This document shows, one piece after another, positions 9,148-18,173 of a stretch of 55,669 nt of DNA. The number at the start of each line of letters is the position of its first letter. Within the stretch, counting starts at the first letter, position 1. Made by a program: the position numbers and the translations under genes. The notes beneath the pieces were generated by a model. That model saw only the letters and a list, made by a program, of their open reading frames with translations. It searched no databases and was not told where the DNA came from. The stretch is from a virus, in IMG/VR virus record IMGVR_UViG_3300037808_001257, positions 1-55,669 of that record; one strand, given 5' to 3'.

Positions 9148-11070
9148 ATGGAAAATTCGGATTTATCCTCCTTCGTATATTATAGGACGTACTCTAGATG
9201 GCTTAGTAGTCTCGGAAGAAGAGAAACTTGGGGAGAGACTGTGGATCGCTTTATGGCTTGGGCTTTTGCTCCAACGAACCTTGATTCAGATTTACAAGGA
9301 GAAATAAAAGAAGCGATCTTATCAAAATCTGTAATGCCCTCAATGAGGGCATTATGGTCAGCGGGTAAGAATGCAGACAGAGAAAATGTCAGTATATACA
9401 ACTGCTCATTTCTGCCAATAGATTGCGTGAGAGCTTTCTCGGAAGGTCTGTATATTCTTATGCAAGGTACAGGAGTTGGCTACTCTGTTGAGAGTAAGTT
9501 TGTGGACAACCTTCCACTTGTGGCATATAAGCCCGATTCCGATCAGACACCCTTACTTATAACAGTAGAAGACTCCACAGTAGGTTGGGCCGAGGCACTT
9601 GATATTGCTTTTGTTCATCTGTGGCAAGGGGGTGATGTGGAGGTGGATGTGTCGGAAATTCGCCCTAAAGGGGCTGTGCTTCAGACAAAGGGTGGTAGAA
9701 GTAGTGGCCCTGGGCCGTTATTGAAGGCTCTTTCTTTCGCAGAAGACACATTAGAGAAAGCACGAGGCCGTAAGCTCACTACTTTAGAGTGTCATGATAT
9801 GATGTGTCAGATTGCTGAAGTAGTTGTAGTTGGTGGGGTTCGTAGAGCTGCTATGATTTCTTTCTCTGATCCTGAAGATGATACTTTACGTCATGCTAAG
9901 AATTGGAAGAGAGGGGAGTTCCCTTCGATCCGATATATGGCGAACAATAGTGCGTACTATCCTGAAAGACCTTCAGAAGAAGTGTTTTGGGATGAGTGGA
10001 AAGCCTTAGCGGAGAGTGGTAGTGGAGAGCGAGGGTTCTCTATTGATAATTGGTGGAGATACTGTGGAAGTCCTAAAGGCATGGTTAGAAGCAATCCTTG
10101 TCATGAGATCCGGTTAAGATTTAAACCTGCACAAAACCCTTGGACAGGGGAGGGAGGTGCAGGTCAGTTCTGTAATCTAAGTGCTTGCATAATGAGAGCA
10201 GAAGATACTATTGAGTCTATGTGTGAGAAAGTAAGGCTTGCGACATGGATTGGTTGTATCCAAGCGTCTAAGACTAACTTCTGCTTTTTGAGGCCGGGTT
10301 GGAAACAACTTTGCGAAGAAGATCGACTTCTTGGTGTAGATATTACAGGTCAATGTGATAATCCTAAATTATCTACAGATTGGGTTGCGATGAAGAAGTT
10401 CAATCAAGTTGCTTTAGCTACAGCGAAAGAAGCTTCAGAGTTACTTGGCATTAACTATCCCGCTGCGATTACTTGTGGTAAGCCTAGTGGGAATAGTTCT
10501 CAGTTTGTAGATTGTTCTAGTGGATTCCACCCACGTTTCAGTAAATATTATTTCCGCCATGTTCGTGTTGCTTCAAGTGATCCACTTTGTAAAGTACTTC
10601 AGTTTCAGAACATCGCTCTTTTCAAAGAGAATGGTCAAGAAGATCTTCCAGATGAGGAAGTTGACACATGGGTAGCAAGATTTCCTGTGAAGTCTCCTGA
10701 TGATTGTATGACTAGAGTAGATGAGGATTCCATTCAGCAGATGGAGAGATACTTGGGCATTATGAAGTCTTGGATTTCAGAAAAAGGACACAACCAAAGT
10801 GCAACGATTTACGTCAAAGATGGTGATTGGGATAAGGTTGGTCAATGGTTGTGGGATCATTTTGATGAGGTGGTGGGTTTGAGCTTCTTGCCTTATGATG
10901 GTGGTTTATATCGTCTTGCCCCTTATGTGGAAATAACTGAAGAAGAGTATGAGAAGACGATGGAAACTCATATCCCTATCAATTTTGATTTGCTCTCAGA
11001 TTTTGAGAAAGAAGATATGGGTGAGGGGAGTAGGGAAATAGCTTGTGGAGGAGGCGGTTGTGAGGTTTGA
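9148..11070 (+). CDS. nrdJ: Adenosylcobalamin-dependent ribonucleoside-triphosphate reductase (class II)
   Basis: Reduces ribonucleotides to deoxyribonucleotides with coenzyme B12. ATG 9148 follows AAGGAAAGAG and is preferred over upstream TTGs. The 640 residues resemble the monomeric Lactobacillus-type enzyme (about 740). The thiyl-radical cysteine is in NPCHE (C318). The reducing pair is C86 in YNCSF and C342 in QFCNLS. The C-terminal tail ends CGGGGCEV (C633, C638), the shuttle dithiol. A glycine-rich QGTGVGYS segment lies near residue 107. It stands in the replication block and supplies dNTPs together with ThyX and dCMP deaminase. It needs B12 from the host or environment. Confidence 0.93.
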   Translation: MENSDLSSFVYYRTYSRWLSSLGRRETWGETVDRFMAWAFAPTNLDSDLQGEIKEAILSKSVMPSMRALWSAGKNADRENVSIYNCSFLPIDCVRAFSEGLYILMQGTGVGYSVESKFVDNLPLVAYKPDSDQTPLLITVEDSTVGWAEALDIAFVHLWQGGDVEVDVSEIRPKGAVLQTKGGRSSGPGPLLKALSFAEDTLEKARGRKLTTLECHDMMCQIAEVVVVGGVRRAAMISFSDPEDDTLRHAKNWKRGEFPSIRYMANNSAYYPERPSEEVFWDEWKALAESGSGERGFSIDNWWRYCGSPKGMVRSNPCHEIRLRFKPAQNPWTGEGGAGQFCNLSACIMRAEDTIESMCEKVRLATWIGCIQASKTNFCFLRPGWKQLCEEDRLLGVDITGQCDNPKLSTDWVAMKKFNQVALATAKEASELLGINYPAAITCGKPSGNSSQFVDCSSGFHPRFSKYYFRHVRVASSDPLCKVLQFQNIALFKENGQEDLPDEEVDTWVARFPVKSPDDCMTRVDEDSIQQMERYLGIMKSWISEKGHNQSATIYVKDGDWDKVGQWLWDHFDEVVGLSFLPYDGGLYRLAPYVEITEEEYEKTMETHIPINFDLLSDFEKEDMGEGSREIACGGGGCEV

Positions 11071-11135
11071 TTTGTAGATTATTTATCTGACTCTTTAGTT
11101 GATAAATGTATTATAGCTAAAAGAGAGTTGGTTTT

Positions 11136-12263
11136 ATGTACTTTGATAAATATGTTCGCTACCTTGCTTCTAAAAATAAGAAGTCGTCTATGAGAGTGGC
11201 TTCTCAATATCGAAAAGCTCTGAAACTTGATGATCTTGAAAACATGGGTTTCGGCACATCTTCAGGGTGTGATTATGAGAATCTCAAAGACTACCCTGCT
11301 ACGAACAATGCTTATTCTTGTCTTTCAGAGCAATTTGCGGCTCATATGTTTACCAACCAAGTCATGTTTAATAATATCATGGTATCTAGCTTGATGAAAT
11401 TATTTCACCATCGTGCAAGTGCAGATAGCAGTAGAGCAGGCGTTATTTCTATGCTTGCAATGAACGATAACTCTGCAAGAATATCAGCAGGAAAATCAGC
11501 GATCAAGATCCTTAAAGAAGACAAAAGAAAACTTGGGCGATTTATCAAAGCTCTAAGAGTCGACGCTCTTCCTACTTTCTTAGCAGAAGTTAAGAAATAC
11601 TTGGTAGCTGGAGATGGCTATTTTGTATTTGATTCTGTGGACAGGGAGATGGCTAAGATTTCTCAAGAAAGTAAAGCTAAAGCAGATGGAGCTACTAACC
11701 AACAAAAGAAGCACAAACATAAGTTAGAAGGCGTTCAGAAAAAACTTAAACATCTAAGTGGGATTGCAACTTTAACCCGTATTCCTAGTGATTTAGATAA
11801 GGTTTTAGAGACCTATTTCCTTACACATGGAAAGACGCTCGGAGAGCTATTTAAAATTACTGATAGAAATATGGTAAAAATAGATCGTAACTTAGCTCAG
11901 GGTGTGCAAAGAGAAAGAGTACAACAGTTGAGAGAGGATCACTCCGAGGATTACTCTTCGCTGATTGGGGAATTAATCTATAGTAATGAGACCGTTGGTC
12001 GAGCATATAGGTCAGCGATCTTAGGTAACTTCGATCCTGTAGAGGGGGAGTTTACAGATAGGATCTTTAGATCCATAGCACAAGATATGCTTCCTGCTTT
12101 CAGGAGTGCCTCTAGATTTGTTGATTGGTTAGATCGTCTTCTAAAAGAAAAGAAGGGGAGTGTTACACTCTTAAAGTCCACTGTTTCTTACTTAGAAGAA
12201 CAAGGGCTGAAAGAAATGACAGAGATACAAGTTCAAGATTTTATGGACGAGATGGTGTTATAG
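11136..12263 (+). CDS. Hypothetical protein, 375 aa
   Basis: This is a soluble, largely helical protein with no recognised domain. Its N-terminus carries SMRVASQYRKALK (about residues 18-30), an example of the R-V-A-S motif that recurs in many virion-type proteins of this window. The Cys-Asp-Tyr region GTSSGCDYENLKDYPATNNA and the Lys-rich middle (NQQKKHKHKLEGVQKKLKHL) are notable. It lies between the ribonucleotide reductase and RecD2-like genes with 65 bases on the upstream side. The R-V-A-S motif makes a virion-associated role possible, but there is no direct evidence. Confidence 0.6.
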   Translation: MYFDKYVRYLASKNKKSSMRVASQYRKALKLDDLENMGFGTSSGCDYENLKDYPATNNAYSCLSEQFAAHMFTNQVMFNNIMVSSLMKLFHHRASADSSRAGVISMLAMNDNSARISAGKSAIKILKEDKRKLGRFIKALRVDALPTFLAEVKKYLVAGDGYFVFDSVDREMAKISQESKAKADGATNQQKKHKHKLEGVQKKLKHLSGIATLTRIPSDLDKVLETYFLTHGKTLGELFKITDRNMVKIDRNLAQGVQRERVQQLREDHSEDYSSLIGELIYSNETVGRAYRSAILGNFDPVEGEFTDRIFRSIAQDMLPAFRSASRFVDWLDRLLKEKKGSVTLLKSTVSYLEEQGLKEMTEIQVQDFMDEMVL

Positions 12264-12294
12264 GGAGACAACGAAACCAAAAAGTCTTTTTATT

Positions 12295-12331
12295 CTATAT
12301 AAGGGAGAAGGGTATACTCTCTTTTATATAG
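12295..12331 (+). promoter_or_regulatory. Long hairpin overlapping the RecD2-like ribosome binding site
   Basis: CTATATAAGGGAGA (12295-12308) pairs with TCTCTTTTATATAG (12318-12331) as a 14-bp stem with two G-U pairs and a nine-base loop. The right arm ends on the first two bases of the Shine-Dalgarno AGGAG (12330-12334) before ATG 12340. In RNA this could hold back translation of the helicase or serve as a processing site. No T-run follows, so it is not a standard terminator. Confidence 0.5.
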
Positions 12332-12339
12332 GAGTAAGA

Positions 12340-14415
12340 ATGTTTTATTCAGCAAAAGTTTTGGGGGTTGTCTTTTCAAACCCACCTTTTCATATAGTAC
12401 GTTGTCTTGTAGCTACAGAAGAAGGCTTAGTTTCTGATGTGGTTAAAGGTGATATTCCAGGCCCTGTTTCCAGGGGGTATGTTTTCACCTTTAAAGGTCG
12501 AAAACGAAAAGACAATAGCGGTCGGTCAGCGTTCTCTGTGGAGCGTACTCCTATCAACCCTAAGTGGCTCAAGGGTACATCTTCATCTTCTTGGTTAAAC
12601 TGGTCTTCCGAGTCGGCTAGGGATAGTGTTCATGTTTTCTCTACTCTTTCAGAGTGTGGTGCAAGCGTTAAGCTCATTAATTCTATTTGGAAAGATGTGG
12701 AGAAAGATCCGAAAATTATTTCAGACAATCCTTGGTGTCTTGTAGATAAGGGGATACCTTTTAAATCTGCTGACCAAATAGCAAAGAAGTTGTTAGATGT
12801 TTTTGATCTTGGAGACCCACGAAGAGTTGAAGCAAGTATCTCTTGGTCTTTGAAACAAGGACTTCAAAATGGTCATGTTTACTTAGATGTGAATACTGTA
12901 TTCAGAGATTGTGGTCTTCTTACAGGTGTAGATATTACTACGATTGCTCACTCAGTTAAAGATATGAAAGAGAAAGGTTTGGTTGTTGTAGATAAAGATG
13001 AAGCTAATAAGAATATCTTATATTCACCTCGTCTTTATAATATGGAATGTGAAGTTGCTGAGTATTTGAATAGATCGGATGTATCTAATGTCCTAAAAGA
13101 AGAAATAACAGATGCGTTTATTTCTAACCATTCGAGATATGCTCTTACAGAAGATCAGATTCTTGCCATCAAGAGAGGTCTTACGAGTGGCGTTTCTATT
13201 TTAACGGGTCTTCCCGGAACAGGTAAGACTACAATTCTTAATACGTTAGTCAAAATACTTATTTCTCAGGGAGAACAAGTACTTTTGGTTGCACCTACAG
13301 GGATTGCAGCAAAAAGAGCTTCTTCTGTGACAGGTATTTCTGCATATACTATCCATAGGGCTTTTGGTGCAGGAGTTCCTTCTCAAGACAAGAGCAAAAG
13401 CTCAGATTATGAGGGCGTGAAGAAAGATGAGTCTTCTGAAGAGAGTGTAGAGGGTAGTGAAGACCGTTATTCTTCTTTCTGGAAATACCATCCTAAGAAC
13501 CCCCGCTCTGAGAGTGTCATCATAGTGGATGAAGCAAGTATGGTAGATCTTCATTTGATGTGGAGACTCTTAAGAGGCATTTCGCCAAGTTGTAGGGTTG
13601 TTTTGGTTGGAGATACTGCACAGTTGCCCCCTGTAGGAGCAGGCTTTGTATTGAAAGAAATAATAGAATCCGATTTAATCCCTAGAGTTCATTTGGAAGA
13701 TATTTTTAGACAAGGAGAAGGTAGTGGTGTGGTGCGATCTGCACATGATATATATCGAGGTGTCGTACCTACAGGGTGTTCAGACTATAACTTTAAAGAG
13801 CTTAGAAATAATGATTATGTGCTAGAAGAAATAATCAAGGTTTGTAAAGAGCTAAAGTTAGATGGTGTGGATTTCCATGTGATGAGTCCTACACATCATG
13901 GTGTGTTGGGTGTGACCCGACTCAATAAAGAACTAAGGTCTGTACTAAACCCAAGAAATATAAATAAGAATACTTTAAAGGTTGGGAAAGATGAGATTCG
14001 AGAGGGCGACAGAGTTATGGTTACAAAGAATGACTACAACCTCGATGTATTTAATGGTGATATTGGGGTTGTGCATCTGATTTCTAAGAGTGGTGTAGAG
14101 GTGGTGCTGAAAGGAACTAAGAAAGAAATCTTGGTGGAGATTCCGAGAAATAGAGTGGGTTCTTTATTGAGGCTTGCTTACTGTACTACGGTACATAAAG
14201 CTCAAGGTCAAGAATACCATACTATCGTGATGCCTATGGTTATTGAACATGGTAGAACACTCTTAAAAAGAAGTTTGTACTACACTGCCATTACACGAGC
14301 GACAGACAAGGTTTTTGTTTTCGGAGATCTAGATAGTATTGAAGTTTCTGTGTCTAACGACACGACAAATAATAATCTTTGTGGGCTAAAAAATAGACTT
14401 AAATACGATATATAA
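12340..14415 (+). CDS. RecD2-like superfamily 1B DNA helicase
   Basis: This is an ATP-dependent 5'-3' DNA helicase of the RecD/TraA family, 691 residues against 720-800 for cellular RecD2. The N-terminal part (FHIVRCLVAT; FKSADQIAKKL ... RRVEASISWSLKQG) resembles the OB and helix-hairpin-helix-like domains of RecD2. Core motifs: Walker A GLPGTGKT (290-297), VDEASM (D397, E398), GDTAQLPPVG (about 424), IFRQGEG, then YCTTVHKAQGQEY and YTAITRATDK (648-657) as motifs V and VI. A Ser/Glu-rich loop of about 30 residues is inserted between the first two motifs. It likely acts in phage replication or recombination. AGGAG precedes ATG 12340, and a long hairpin covers that site. Confidence 0.9.
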   Translation: MFYSAKVLGVVFSNPPFHIVRCLVATEEGLVSDVVKGDIPGPVSRGYVFTFKGRKRKDNSGRSAFSVERTPINPKWLKGTSSSSWLNWSSESARDSVHVFSTLSECGASVKLINSIWKDVEKDPKIISDNPWCLVDKGIPFKSADQIAKKLLDVFDLGDPRRVEASISWSLKQGLQNGHVYLDVNTVFRDCGLLTGVDITTIAHSVKDMKEKGLVVVDKDEANKNILYSPRLYNMECEVAEYLNRSDVSNVLKEEITDAFISNHSRYALTEDQILAIKRGLTSGVSILTGLPGTGKTTILNTLVKILISQGEQVLLVAPTGIAAKRASSVTGISAYTIHRAFGAGVPSQDKSKSSDYEGVKKDESSEESVEGSEDRYSSFWKYHPKNPRSESVIIVDEASMVDLHLMWRLLRGISPSCRVVLVGDTAQLPPVGAGFVLKEIIESDLIPRVHLEDIFRQGEGSGVVRSAHDIYRGVVPTGCSDYNFKELRNNDYVLEEIIKVCKELKLDGVDFHVMSPTHHGVLGVTRLNKELRSVLNPRNINKNTLKVGKDEIREGDRVMVTKNDYNLDVFNGDIGVVHLISKSGVEVVLKGTKKEILVEIPRNRVGSLLRLAYCTTVHKAQGQEYHTIVMPMVIEHGRTLLKRSLYYTAITRATDKVFVFGDLDSIEVSVSNDTTNNNLCGLKNRLKYDI

Positions 14416-14449
14416 AGACAAAGACAAACATACAAAGGAGCGTGTTGTG

Positions 14450-14797
14450 ATGGTAGTGGAACAAGTCAGAGAAAATTTAATCGCCCTTAAAAAAGGTGCT
14501 AAAATCAGTCAGATTACTGTGAGTCGAATTGTTAAGAATCCTAGAAATGGAGGCGATGTTTTTGTGTCTATGACTGCGAACTATGGTCATGGTGGAGATT
14601 CCATCTCAGAAGAAATGTTGTCCCTGCAAGACGCTAAAGTTGCGTCTTTACTCTTAGGGAAAGAAGTGAATGTCTTAGCTCATGAGCAAGCGAGTGCGAG
14701 TGGTCTTCTGTCAGAAGATCAGATGCGACAAGCCACTAAAAGAATCAGCAACAATTTTAATCAAATCATCAAGGAGAAATACGTTGAGCGTGGATGA
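14450..14797 (+). CDS. Hypothetical protein, 115 aa, recombination block
   Basis: AAAGGAG (14434-14440) suits the ATG at 14450 better than the GTG at 14447. The product is soluble, with a Gly-rich middle (NGGDVFVSMTANYGHGGDS) that looks like beta strands and a helical C-terminus. No family is recognised. It sits between the RecD2-like helicase and a coiled-coil protein and overlaps the latter by 14 bases, implying coupled translation and a shared role in DNA metabolism. Confidence 0.6.
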   Translation: MVVEQVRENLIALKKGAKISQITVSRIVKNPRNGGDVFVSMTANYGHGGDSISEEMLSLQDAKVASLLLGKEVNVLAHEQASASGLLSEDQMRQATKRISNNFNQIIKEKYVERG

Positions 14798-15542
14798 GAA
14801 ATATATAGATCGTATTTATTCCGAACTGACTTCTATGGATATTTCTTTAGACATCAACCCTATTGAATATGGTCCGGGGCGTTTAAATAAGAAGATCGCT
14901 CAAGTTAGATCCTTGCTCTCTTCCACAGAGAAGATTTTCATGGAAGTTTCGCACAATCTTTCAAAATATAAGAGAGACTTATTGCGTTCGGAGACAGAGA
15001 TTAGTCTTCTTCAGACTAATCTGATGGCTACAGACCCGCACGTTCGCAGTGGTCGTAGTCAAGGAGAGAGGGAAGCCTTGGCTTCGACTCATCTTATTAC
15101 AGAGCAAGAGAACATAAACGATCTTACTTTATCTGTCCAAGACCTCGAAGATGTTCTTAAAGTTATCAAAGCTAAGAGAGCTGATTTGAAAGATATCCAA
15201 GCACGTTTGAGAGATCAACTGAAGCTTTGTCAAGAGCAGATCAGCTTGGGTCAAAGATGGGGTGTGAAGATTGATGTCAATATTACAGGTGAAACCATTA
15301 TAGAAGCAGAATCTTCTTTGAGAGAAGACTCTGCTCCTATAATCACTGAATCTTCACAGAGAGAAGACTCTGTGGTTGAGGCTCTCTTCTCTAAGAGTCA
15401 GTCTTCTCTTGGAGCTATGACTACTACTATTTCTTCCGAGGAAGATATTGAAGTTTTCTTGGCTACCCCAACAGAAGCTTTTTCTGTTGAAGAAAAAGTG
15501 GATGCGTTTGATCTTGACGCACTGTTTGACGATTTTACATGA
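14784..15542 (+). CDS. Coiled-coil protein with acidic tail, possible recombination mediator
   Basis: The start is taken as TTG 14784, seven bases after AAGGAG and overlapping the preceding gene by 14 bases; this gives 252 residues. Residues about 30-160 are strongly heptad-like, ending IQARLRDQLKLCQEQISLGQ. The rest is an acidic Ser/Glu-rich tail with two similar SSLREDS/SSQREDS units, ending FDLDALFDDFT. The layout and the neighbouring candidate SSB recall UvsY-type mediators that load recombinase on SSB-coated DNA, but I see no sequence proof. A structural coiled-coil protein is the alternative. Confidence 0.6.
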   Translation: MSVDEKYIDRIYSELTSMDISLDINPIEYGPGRLNKKIAQVRSLLSSTEKIFMEVSHNLSKYKRDLLRSETEISLLQTNLMATDPHVRSGRSQGEREALASTHLITEQENINDLTLSVQDLEDVLKVIKAKRADLKDIQARLRDQLKLCQEQISLGQRWGVKIDVNITGETIIEAESSLREDSAPIITESSQREDSVVEALFSKSQSSLGAMTTTISSEEDIEVFLATPTEAFSVEEKVDAFDLDALFDDFT

Positions 15543-15556
15543 TGTGCAAAAAAAGA

Positions 15557-15585
15557 TTTCAAAAAAAGTTTTCTGACGATATATA
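15557..15585 (+). promoter_or_regulatory. Possible sigma70-like promoter before the SSB candidate
   Basis: TTTCAA (15557-15562), a 17-base spacer and TATATA (15580-15585) lie 88 bases before ATG 15673. The -35 match is weak (three of six). Downstream, TGTGAG and CTCACA form a distant inverted repeat (about 15591-15646) in the 5' leader, which could be an operator. The 130-base gap and a separate terminator after the gene argue for an independent transcript. Confidence 0.3.
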
Positions 15586-15672
15586 CCCATTGTGAGATGA
15601 ACATAACCTAGTCAATGATGACCCTGTTCAATTCTTGCTCACAGAAAAACAAAACAAAACAAGGAGGCATAA

Positions 15673-16392
15673 ATGCCAAGTTTTGAAAAACTCGATTTCT
15701 CTCGCCCTTTAAGTAAGTACACAAGCAACAAATGGAAGCCGAAAAAAGGGAAATATCGTGTTTCTATTGCAAATATACAAGGTTGGGAAAAACTCGCTCC
15801 TCAATTCTCAGAGTCCTCAATTCCTGACTGCCAAAAAGTTCAAGTGCTTTATAAGCAAGGTGTCGGCTCTTTCTACTGCAACGCACCAAAAAGTGAGTAT
15901 TTGAAGCTTGCAGGTGCTACAAAGCCACAGGAAAAAATCCCTTTTGTTCTCGTGTTTTGGCCCACTGACCCTAACGGTCAGATTGACAAAGATCGTCTTA
16001 AGGCGGGAGAGTTTGAAGTTAAATACTATCCGATGTCCACAGATAAGTTTAACCAACTCCTTGAGATCCACACAGAGGGTTCGCTTGCTCTTTATGATAT
16101 TAAGATTAGTGTCTTGGATGAGCAGTTCCATAAAATGAACTTTGTTTCATGTCGAGAAAGCATCTATCAAGCTATTTCTAAGAAAGACGAGACTCTTTTT
16201 AAGACTATTGCTACAGAGGTCAAAGACATTTACGAAAATGTGTGGACTGATCTTGCTCAAGACCTCTCCCTTGAAGAAATACGAGAGAAGCTGAGTGGAG
16301 AGGTGGGATCTCCAATCGGTGAGAATAGTGGTTTTAACTCTTCCTTTGAAGCAAATGACGTTCTCGATGGTGTTTTGGATGGGCTTGATTGA
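15673..16392 (+). CDS. Candidate single-stranded DNA-binding protein
   Basis: The 239-residue protein follows a strong AAGGAGG site. The N-terminal two thirds look beta-rich and basic (SKYTSNKWKPKKGKYRVSIA), followed by a helical region and an acidic tip ending DVLDGVLDGLD. Basic core plus acidic C-terminal tip is the arrangement of phage SSBs such as T4 gp32 and T7 gp2.5, where the tip recruits partner proteins. It has its own leader, possible promoter and strong terminator, as expected for an abundant protein, and stands among replication genes. No family-defining motif was recognised, so this remains an inference. Confidence 0.45.
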   Translation: MPSFEKLDFSRPLSKYTSNKWKPKKGKYRVSIANIQGWEKLAPQFSESSIPDCQKVQVLYKQGVGSFYCNAPKSEYLKLAGATKPQEKIPFVLVFWPTDPNGQIDKDRLKAGEFEVKYYPMSTDKFNQLLEIHTEGSLALYDIKISVLDEQFHKMNFVSCRESIYQAISKKDETLFKTIATEVKDIYENVWTDLAQDLSLEEIREKLSGEVGSPIGENSGFNSSFEANDVLDGVLDGLD

Positions 16393-16431
16393 TTCCCCGA
16401 CTTGACCCTTAATCCAGATCCGACATGGATT

Positions 16432-16458
16432 GGATTCTCTGATTCTATTTGAGAATCC
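16432..16458 (+). other. Hairpin in the 3' leader before the terminator
   Basis: GGATTCTC (16432-16439) and GAGAATCC (16451-16458) form a perfect eight-base stem just upstream of the main terminator. It may protect the 3' end of the SSB-candidate transcript. Confidence 0.5.
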
Positions 16459-16460
16459 AA

Positions 16461-16489
16461 AAAAAACCTAGTTTGTGCTAGGTTTTTTT
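16461..16489 (+). terminator. Strong bidirectional terminator
   Basis: AAAAAACCTAG (16461-16471) and CTAGGTTTTTT (16478-16488) form an 11-base stem with a six-base loop and A/T tracts on both sides. It ends the SSB-candidate transcript. Its T-run runs into the following promoter-like motif. Confidence 0.85.
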
Positions 16490-16499
16490 GTTTCTTTAT
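16487..16499 (+). promoter_or_regulatory. Candidate phage promoter element (copy 2, one mismatch)
   Basis: TTTGTTTCTTTAT differs at one position from the TTTGTTTGTTTAT element. It directly follows the terminator T-run and ends 53 bases before ATG 16553. Confidence 0.35.
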
Positions 16500-16552
16500 A
16501 TCCTGATTCTATTGTCTGTCTTTTTTTTAACAATGTATTCAGGAGTACTAGG

Positions 16553-17359
16553 ATGGAAAATAGAATATCGAGATTGATACAAAGGATTGCTCACCTTGAG
16601 GGTCGTGTGTCTTCTAAGAAGTTAATGATGTCTACTGTGACAATGAATGCCCTTCCAGATGTTGCAAAGCTAATTAAGATGACTAAAAAGATTCTTAAGA
16701 TGACTGACTCTAGTGGGCGTAAATGGTCTGTTACTGCGGGTCACTCAGACAATCCACTGCAAACCGTTCTTGTTTGTTCGCATAATGACGTGGCTCACAG
16801 TCGGTTTCAGCAAGAGGTTTTGGTAGTGCATCATCAAGGTACTGGTAATAGTCTGAGAGCATTTAAAACTGAGATTACAACAGGCTCTCAGTCTTATATG
16901 CAAGCTAACTTGGCGACAGCTATTTCTTTTATGATTAAAGTTGCAGACGCTGAGAAACAAGAAATAATGCAGTCCCGCATGAGTGGTGAAGATCATCCTA
17001 TGATCCGCCCTGTTTATGATTTCTCAGGTAGATCTCGCTTGAAGCTCAGTATCCCTGTAGCTCTTGTAGTACCCGACCCAAGTCGGTTGGCAAAATCTGT
17101 AGTCGAACTTTTAATAGAGAAATCTTCCAAAAGAGGGCGTAAGGTTCGTTGGGTCTTTGCAGACAGTAATTTAGATTACTCAAATAAAGTTTGTCATCTT
17201 CTTTTCACTTCTAACATGGGTGAGGAAAAAGATCTTTATGTTGCATTTGCAGGATCTCAAGGCTCAGGTGCTAAGTTTAGCTTTACTAGTGAAGCTAAGA
17301 CTTCTTCTTCTCTCAACGTGATCACTAGTCATATGCTTGCAGATAAATCTATAGGTTAA
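16553..17359 (+). CDS. Hypothetical protein with shared N-terminal RxxxLExRV tag
   Basis: ATG 16553 follows AGGAGTACTAGG; the upstream in-frame TTG is ignored because the terminator and promoter-like motif lie there. The 268-residue product begins MENRISRLIQRIAHLEGRV, resembling the tags MRRSASEILRDLEKRVATLE and MRRTASEIINDLEIRVARLE of the genes at 45634 and 46171. Beyond the tag the sequence is beta-rich and unrecognised. The tag could be a virion-targeting or cleaved leader peptide. The gene is probably monocistronic, between a terminator and the next promoter-like motif. Confidence 0.6.
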   Translation: MENRISRLIQRIAHLEGRVSSKKLMMSTVTMNALPDVAKLIKMTKKILKMTDSSGRKWSVTAGHSDNPLQTVLVCSHNDVAHSRFQQEVLVVHHQGTGNSLRAFKTEITTGSQSYMQANLATAISFMIKVADAEKQEIMQSRMSGEDHPMIRPVYDFSGRSRLKLSIPVALVVPDPSRLAKSVVELLIEKSSKRGRKVRWVFADSNLDYSNKVCHLLFTSNMGEEKDLYVAFAGSQGSGAKFSFTSEAKTSSSLNVITSHMLADKSIG

Positions 17360-17384
17360 GATTTACGGGGTGGTTGTGAATCCT

Positions 17385-17397
17385 TTTGTTTGTTTAT
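17385..17397 (+). promoter_or_regulatory. Candidate phage promoter element TTTGTTTGTTTAT (copy 3)
   Basis: An exact copy of the 13-mer lies 37 bases before ATG 17435 and would drive the operon 17435-19510 that includes the nucleotide cyclase. Confidence 0.4.
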
Positions 17398-17434
17398 ATT
17401 TCTTTTGTTTGTAGAAAATAAAGGAGAAGAGCAA

Positions 17435-17974
17435 ATGAGTATTATAGATGAGTTTTCTTTTTCAAGTTCAAGAACCTCAAGTCTTGATGAGGTTCTTAGC
17501 ACCCCTAGTGTGAGTGCTCTAGTGGATCGGAACAGAGATAAATTGAGTTCAGATAAACTCAATAGCTTTACTGAGGGTGTTCGAGTTGTAGCAAACACTA
17601 ACAATGGTCTTTTGATACCAAACGACCTCCCCTTTGCAGGAACTAAAGGCACAGTTGTAAAAGTAAGGACAGCTGGAGGTGAGGTTACTTCCTATGGTAG
17701 TGGAGTCTTTGTACAATGGGATGGTAGAAGAGATAAAATCTTTTGTGTCCCACCTTCTTTCTTAAGAGTTGCTTCAATGAAGGTCGCAGGTCTTGATGAC
17801 TTCATTGTCCTCTCTGGTCCTTCTCTCCTTTCTTCTGCCTATATGACAGGTGCTGAGTCGGGAGATCTTGTACATAAATCAACTAAAGATCTTTGGTCTG
17901 TTAAAATTTCAGAAGATGGTACTTATGACATCGAGAGACTTTTTGATGACGATGGTAATCCACTTAAGGTTTAG
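17435..17974 (+). CDS. Hypothetical protein with SH3-like barrel appearance
   Basis: AAAGGAGAAG precedes ATG 17435, giving 179 residues. The Ser-rich N-terminus (FSFSSSRTSSLDEVLS) is followed by a beta-rich block, GTKGTVVKVRTAGGEVTSYG then VFVQWDGRRDKIFCVP. This resembles small SH3/KOW-like barrels that bind nucleic acid or proteins. FLRVASMKVAG is another R-V-A-S motif. It is the first gene of the putative cyclase operon; a link to cyclase function is not evident. No known family recognised. Confidence 0.55.
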   Translation: MSIIDEFSFSSSRTSSLDEVLSTPSVSALVDRNRDKLSSDKLNSFTEGVRVVANTNNGLLIPNDLPFAGTKGTVVKVRTAGGEVTSYGSGVFVQWDGRRDKIFCVPPSFLRVASMKVAGLDDFIVLSGPSLLSSAYMTGAESGDLVHKSTKDLWSVKISEDGTYDIERLFDDDGNPLKV

Positions 17975-17976
17975 TT

Positions 17977-18165
17977 ATGTCAAAAAAACTAAGAGATTTC
18001 ACAAAACCGATACCCTCGGAAGAATTTTGTGCTTTGTGTGGTGAGAAGAGAGTCGAGTGTGAATCTTGTTTCCGTCCTGTACATGAGTGTTCAGACTGTG
18101 ATTGCAATAATAAAGATTGCCCCTGCTGTTTAACAGGAGTTTGTACTTGTGACACTCAAAGTTGA
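17977..18165 (+). CDS. Small cysteine-rich, probably zinc-binding protein
   Basis: The 62-residue protein starts two bases after the previous stop. It contains CALC, CESC, CSDCDC, CPCC and CTC clusters plus a histidine: 13 cysteines in 50 residues. The paired CxxC spacing fits one or two zinc ribbons or knuckles. It overlaps TTG 18162, a possible start of the nucleotide cyclase, so the two are probably translated together. It could be a regulatory partner or an independent transcription or redox factor; the sequence does not decide. Confidence 0.65.
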   Translation: MSKKLRDFTKPIPSEEFCALCGEKRVECESCFRPVHECSDCDCNNKDCPCCLTGVCTCDTQS

Positions 18166-18173
18166 GTAGAAAT

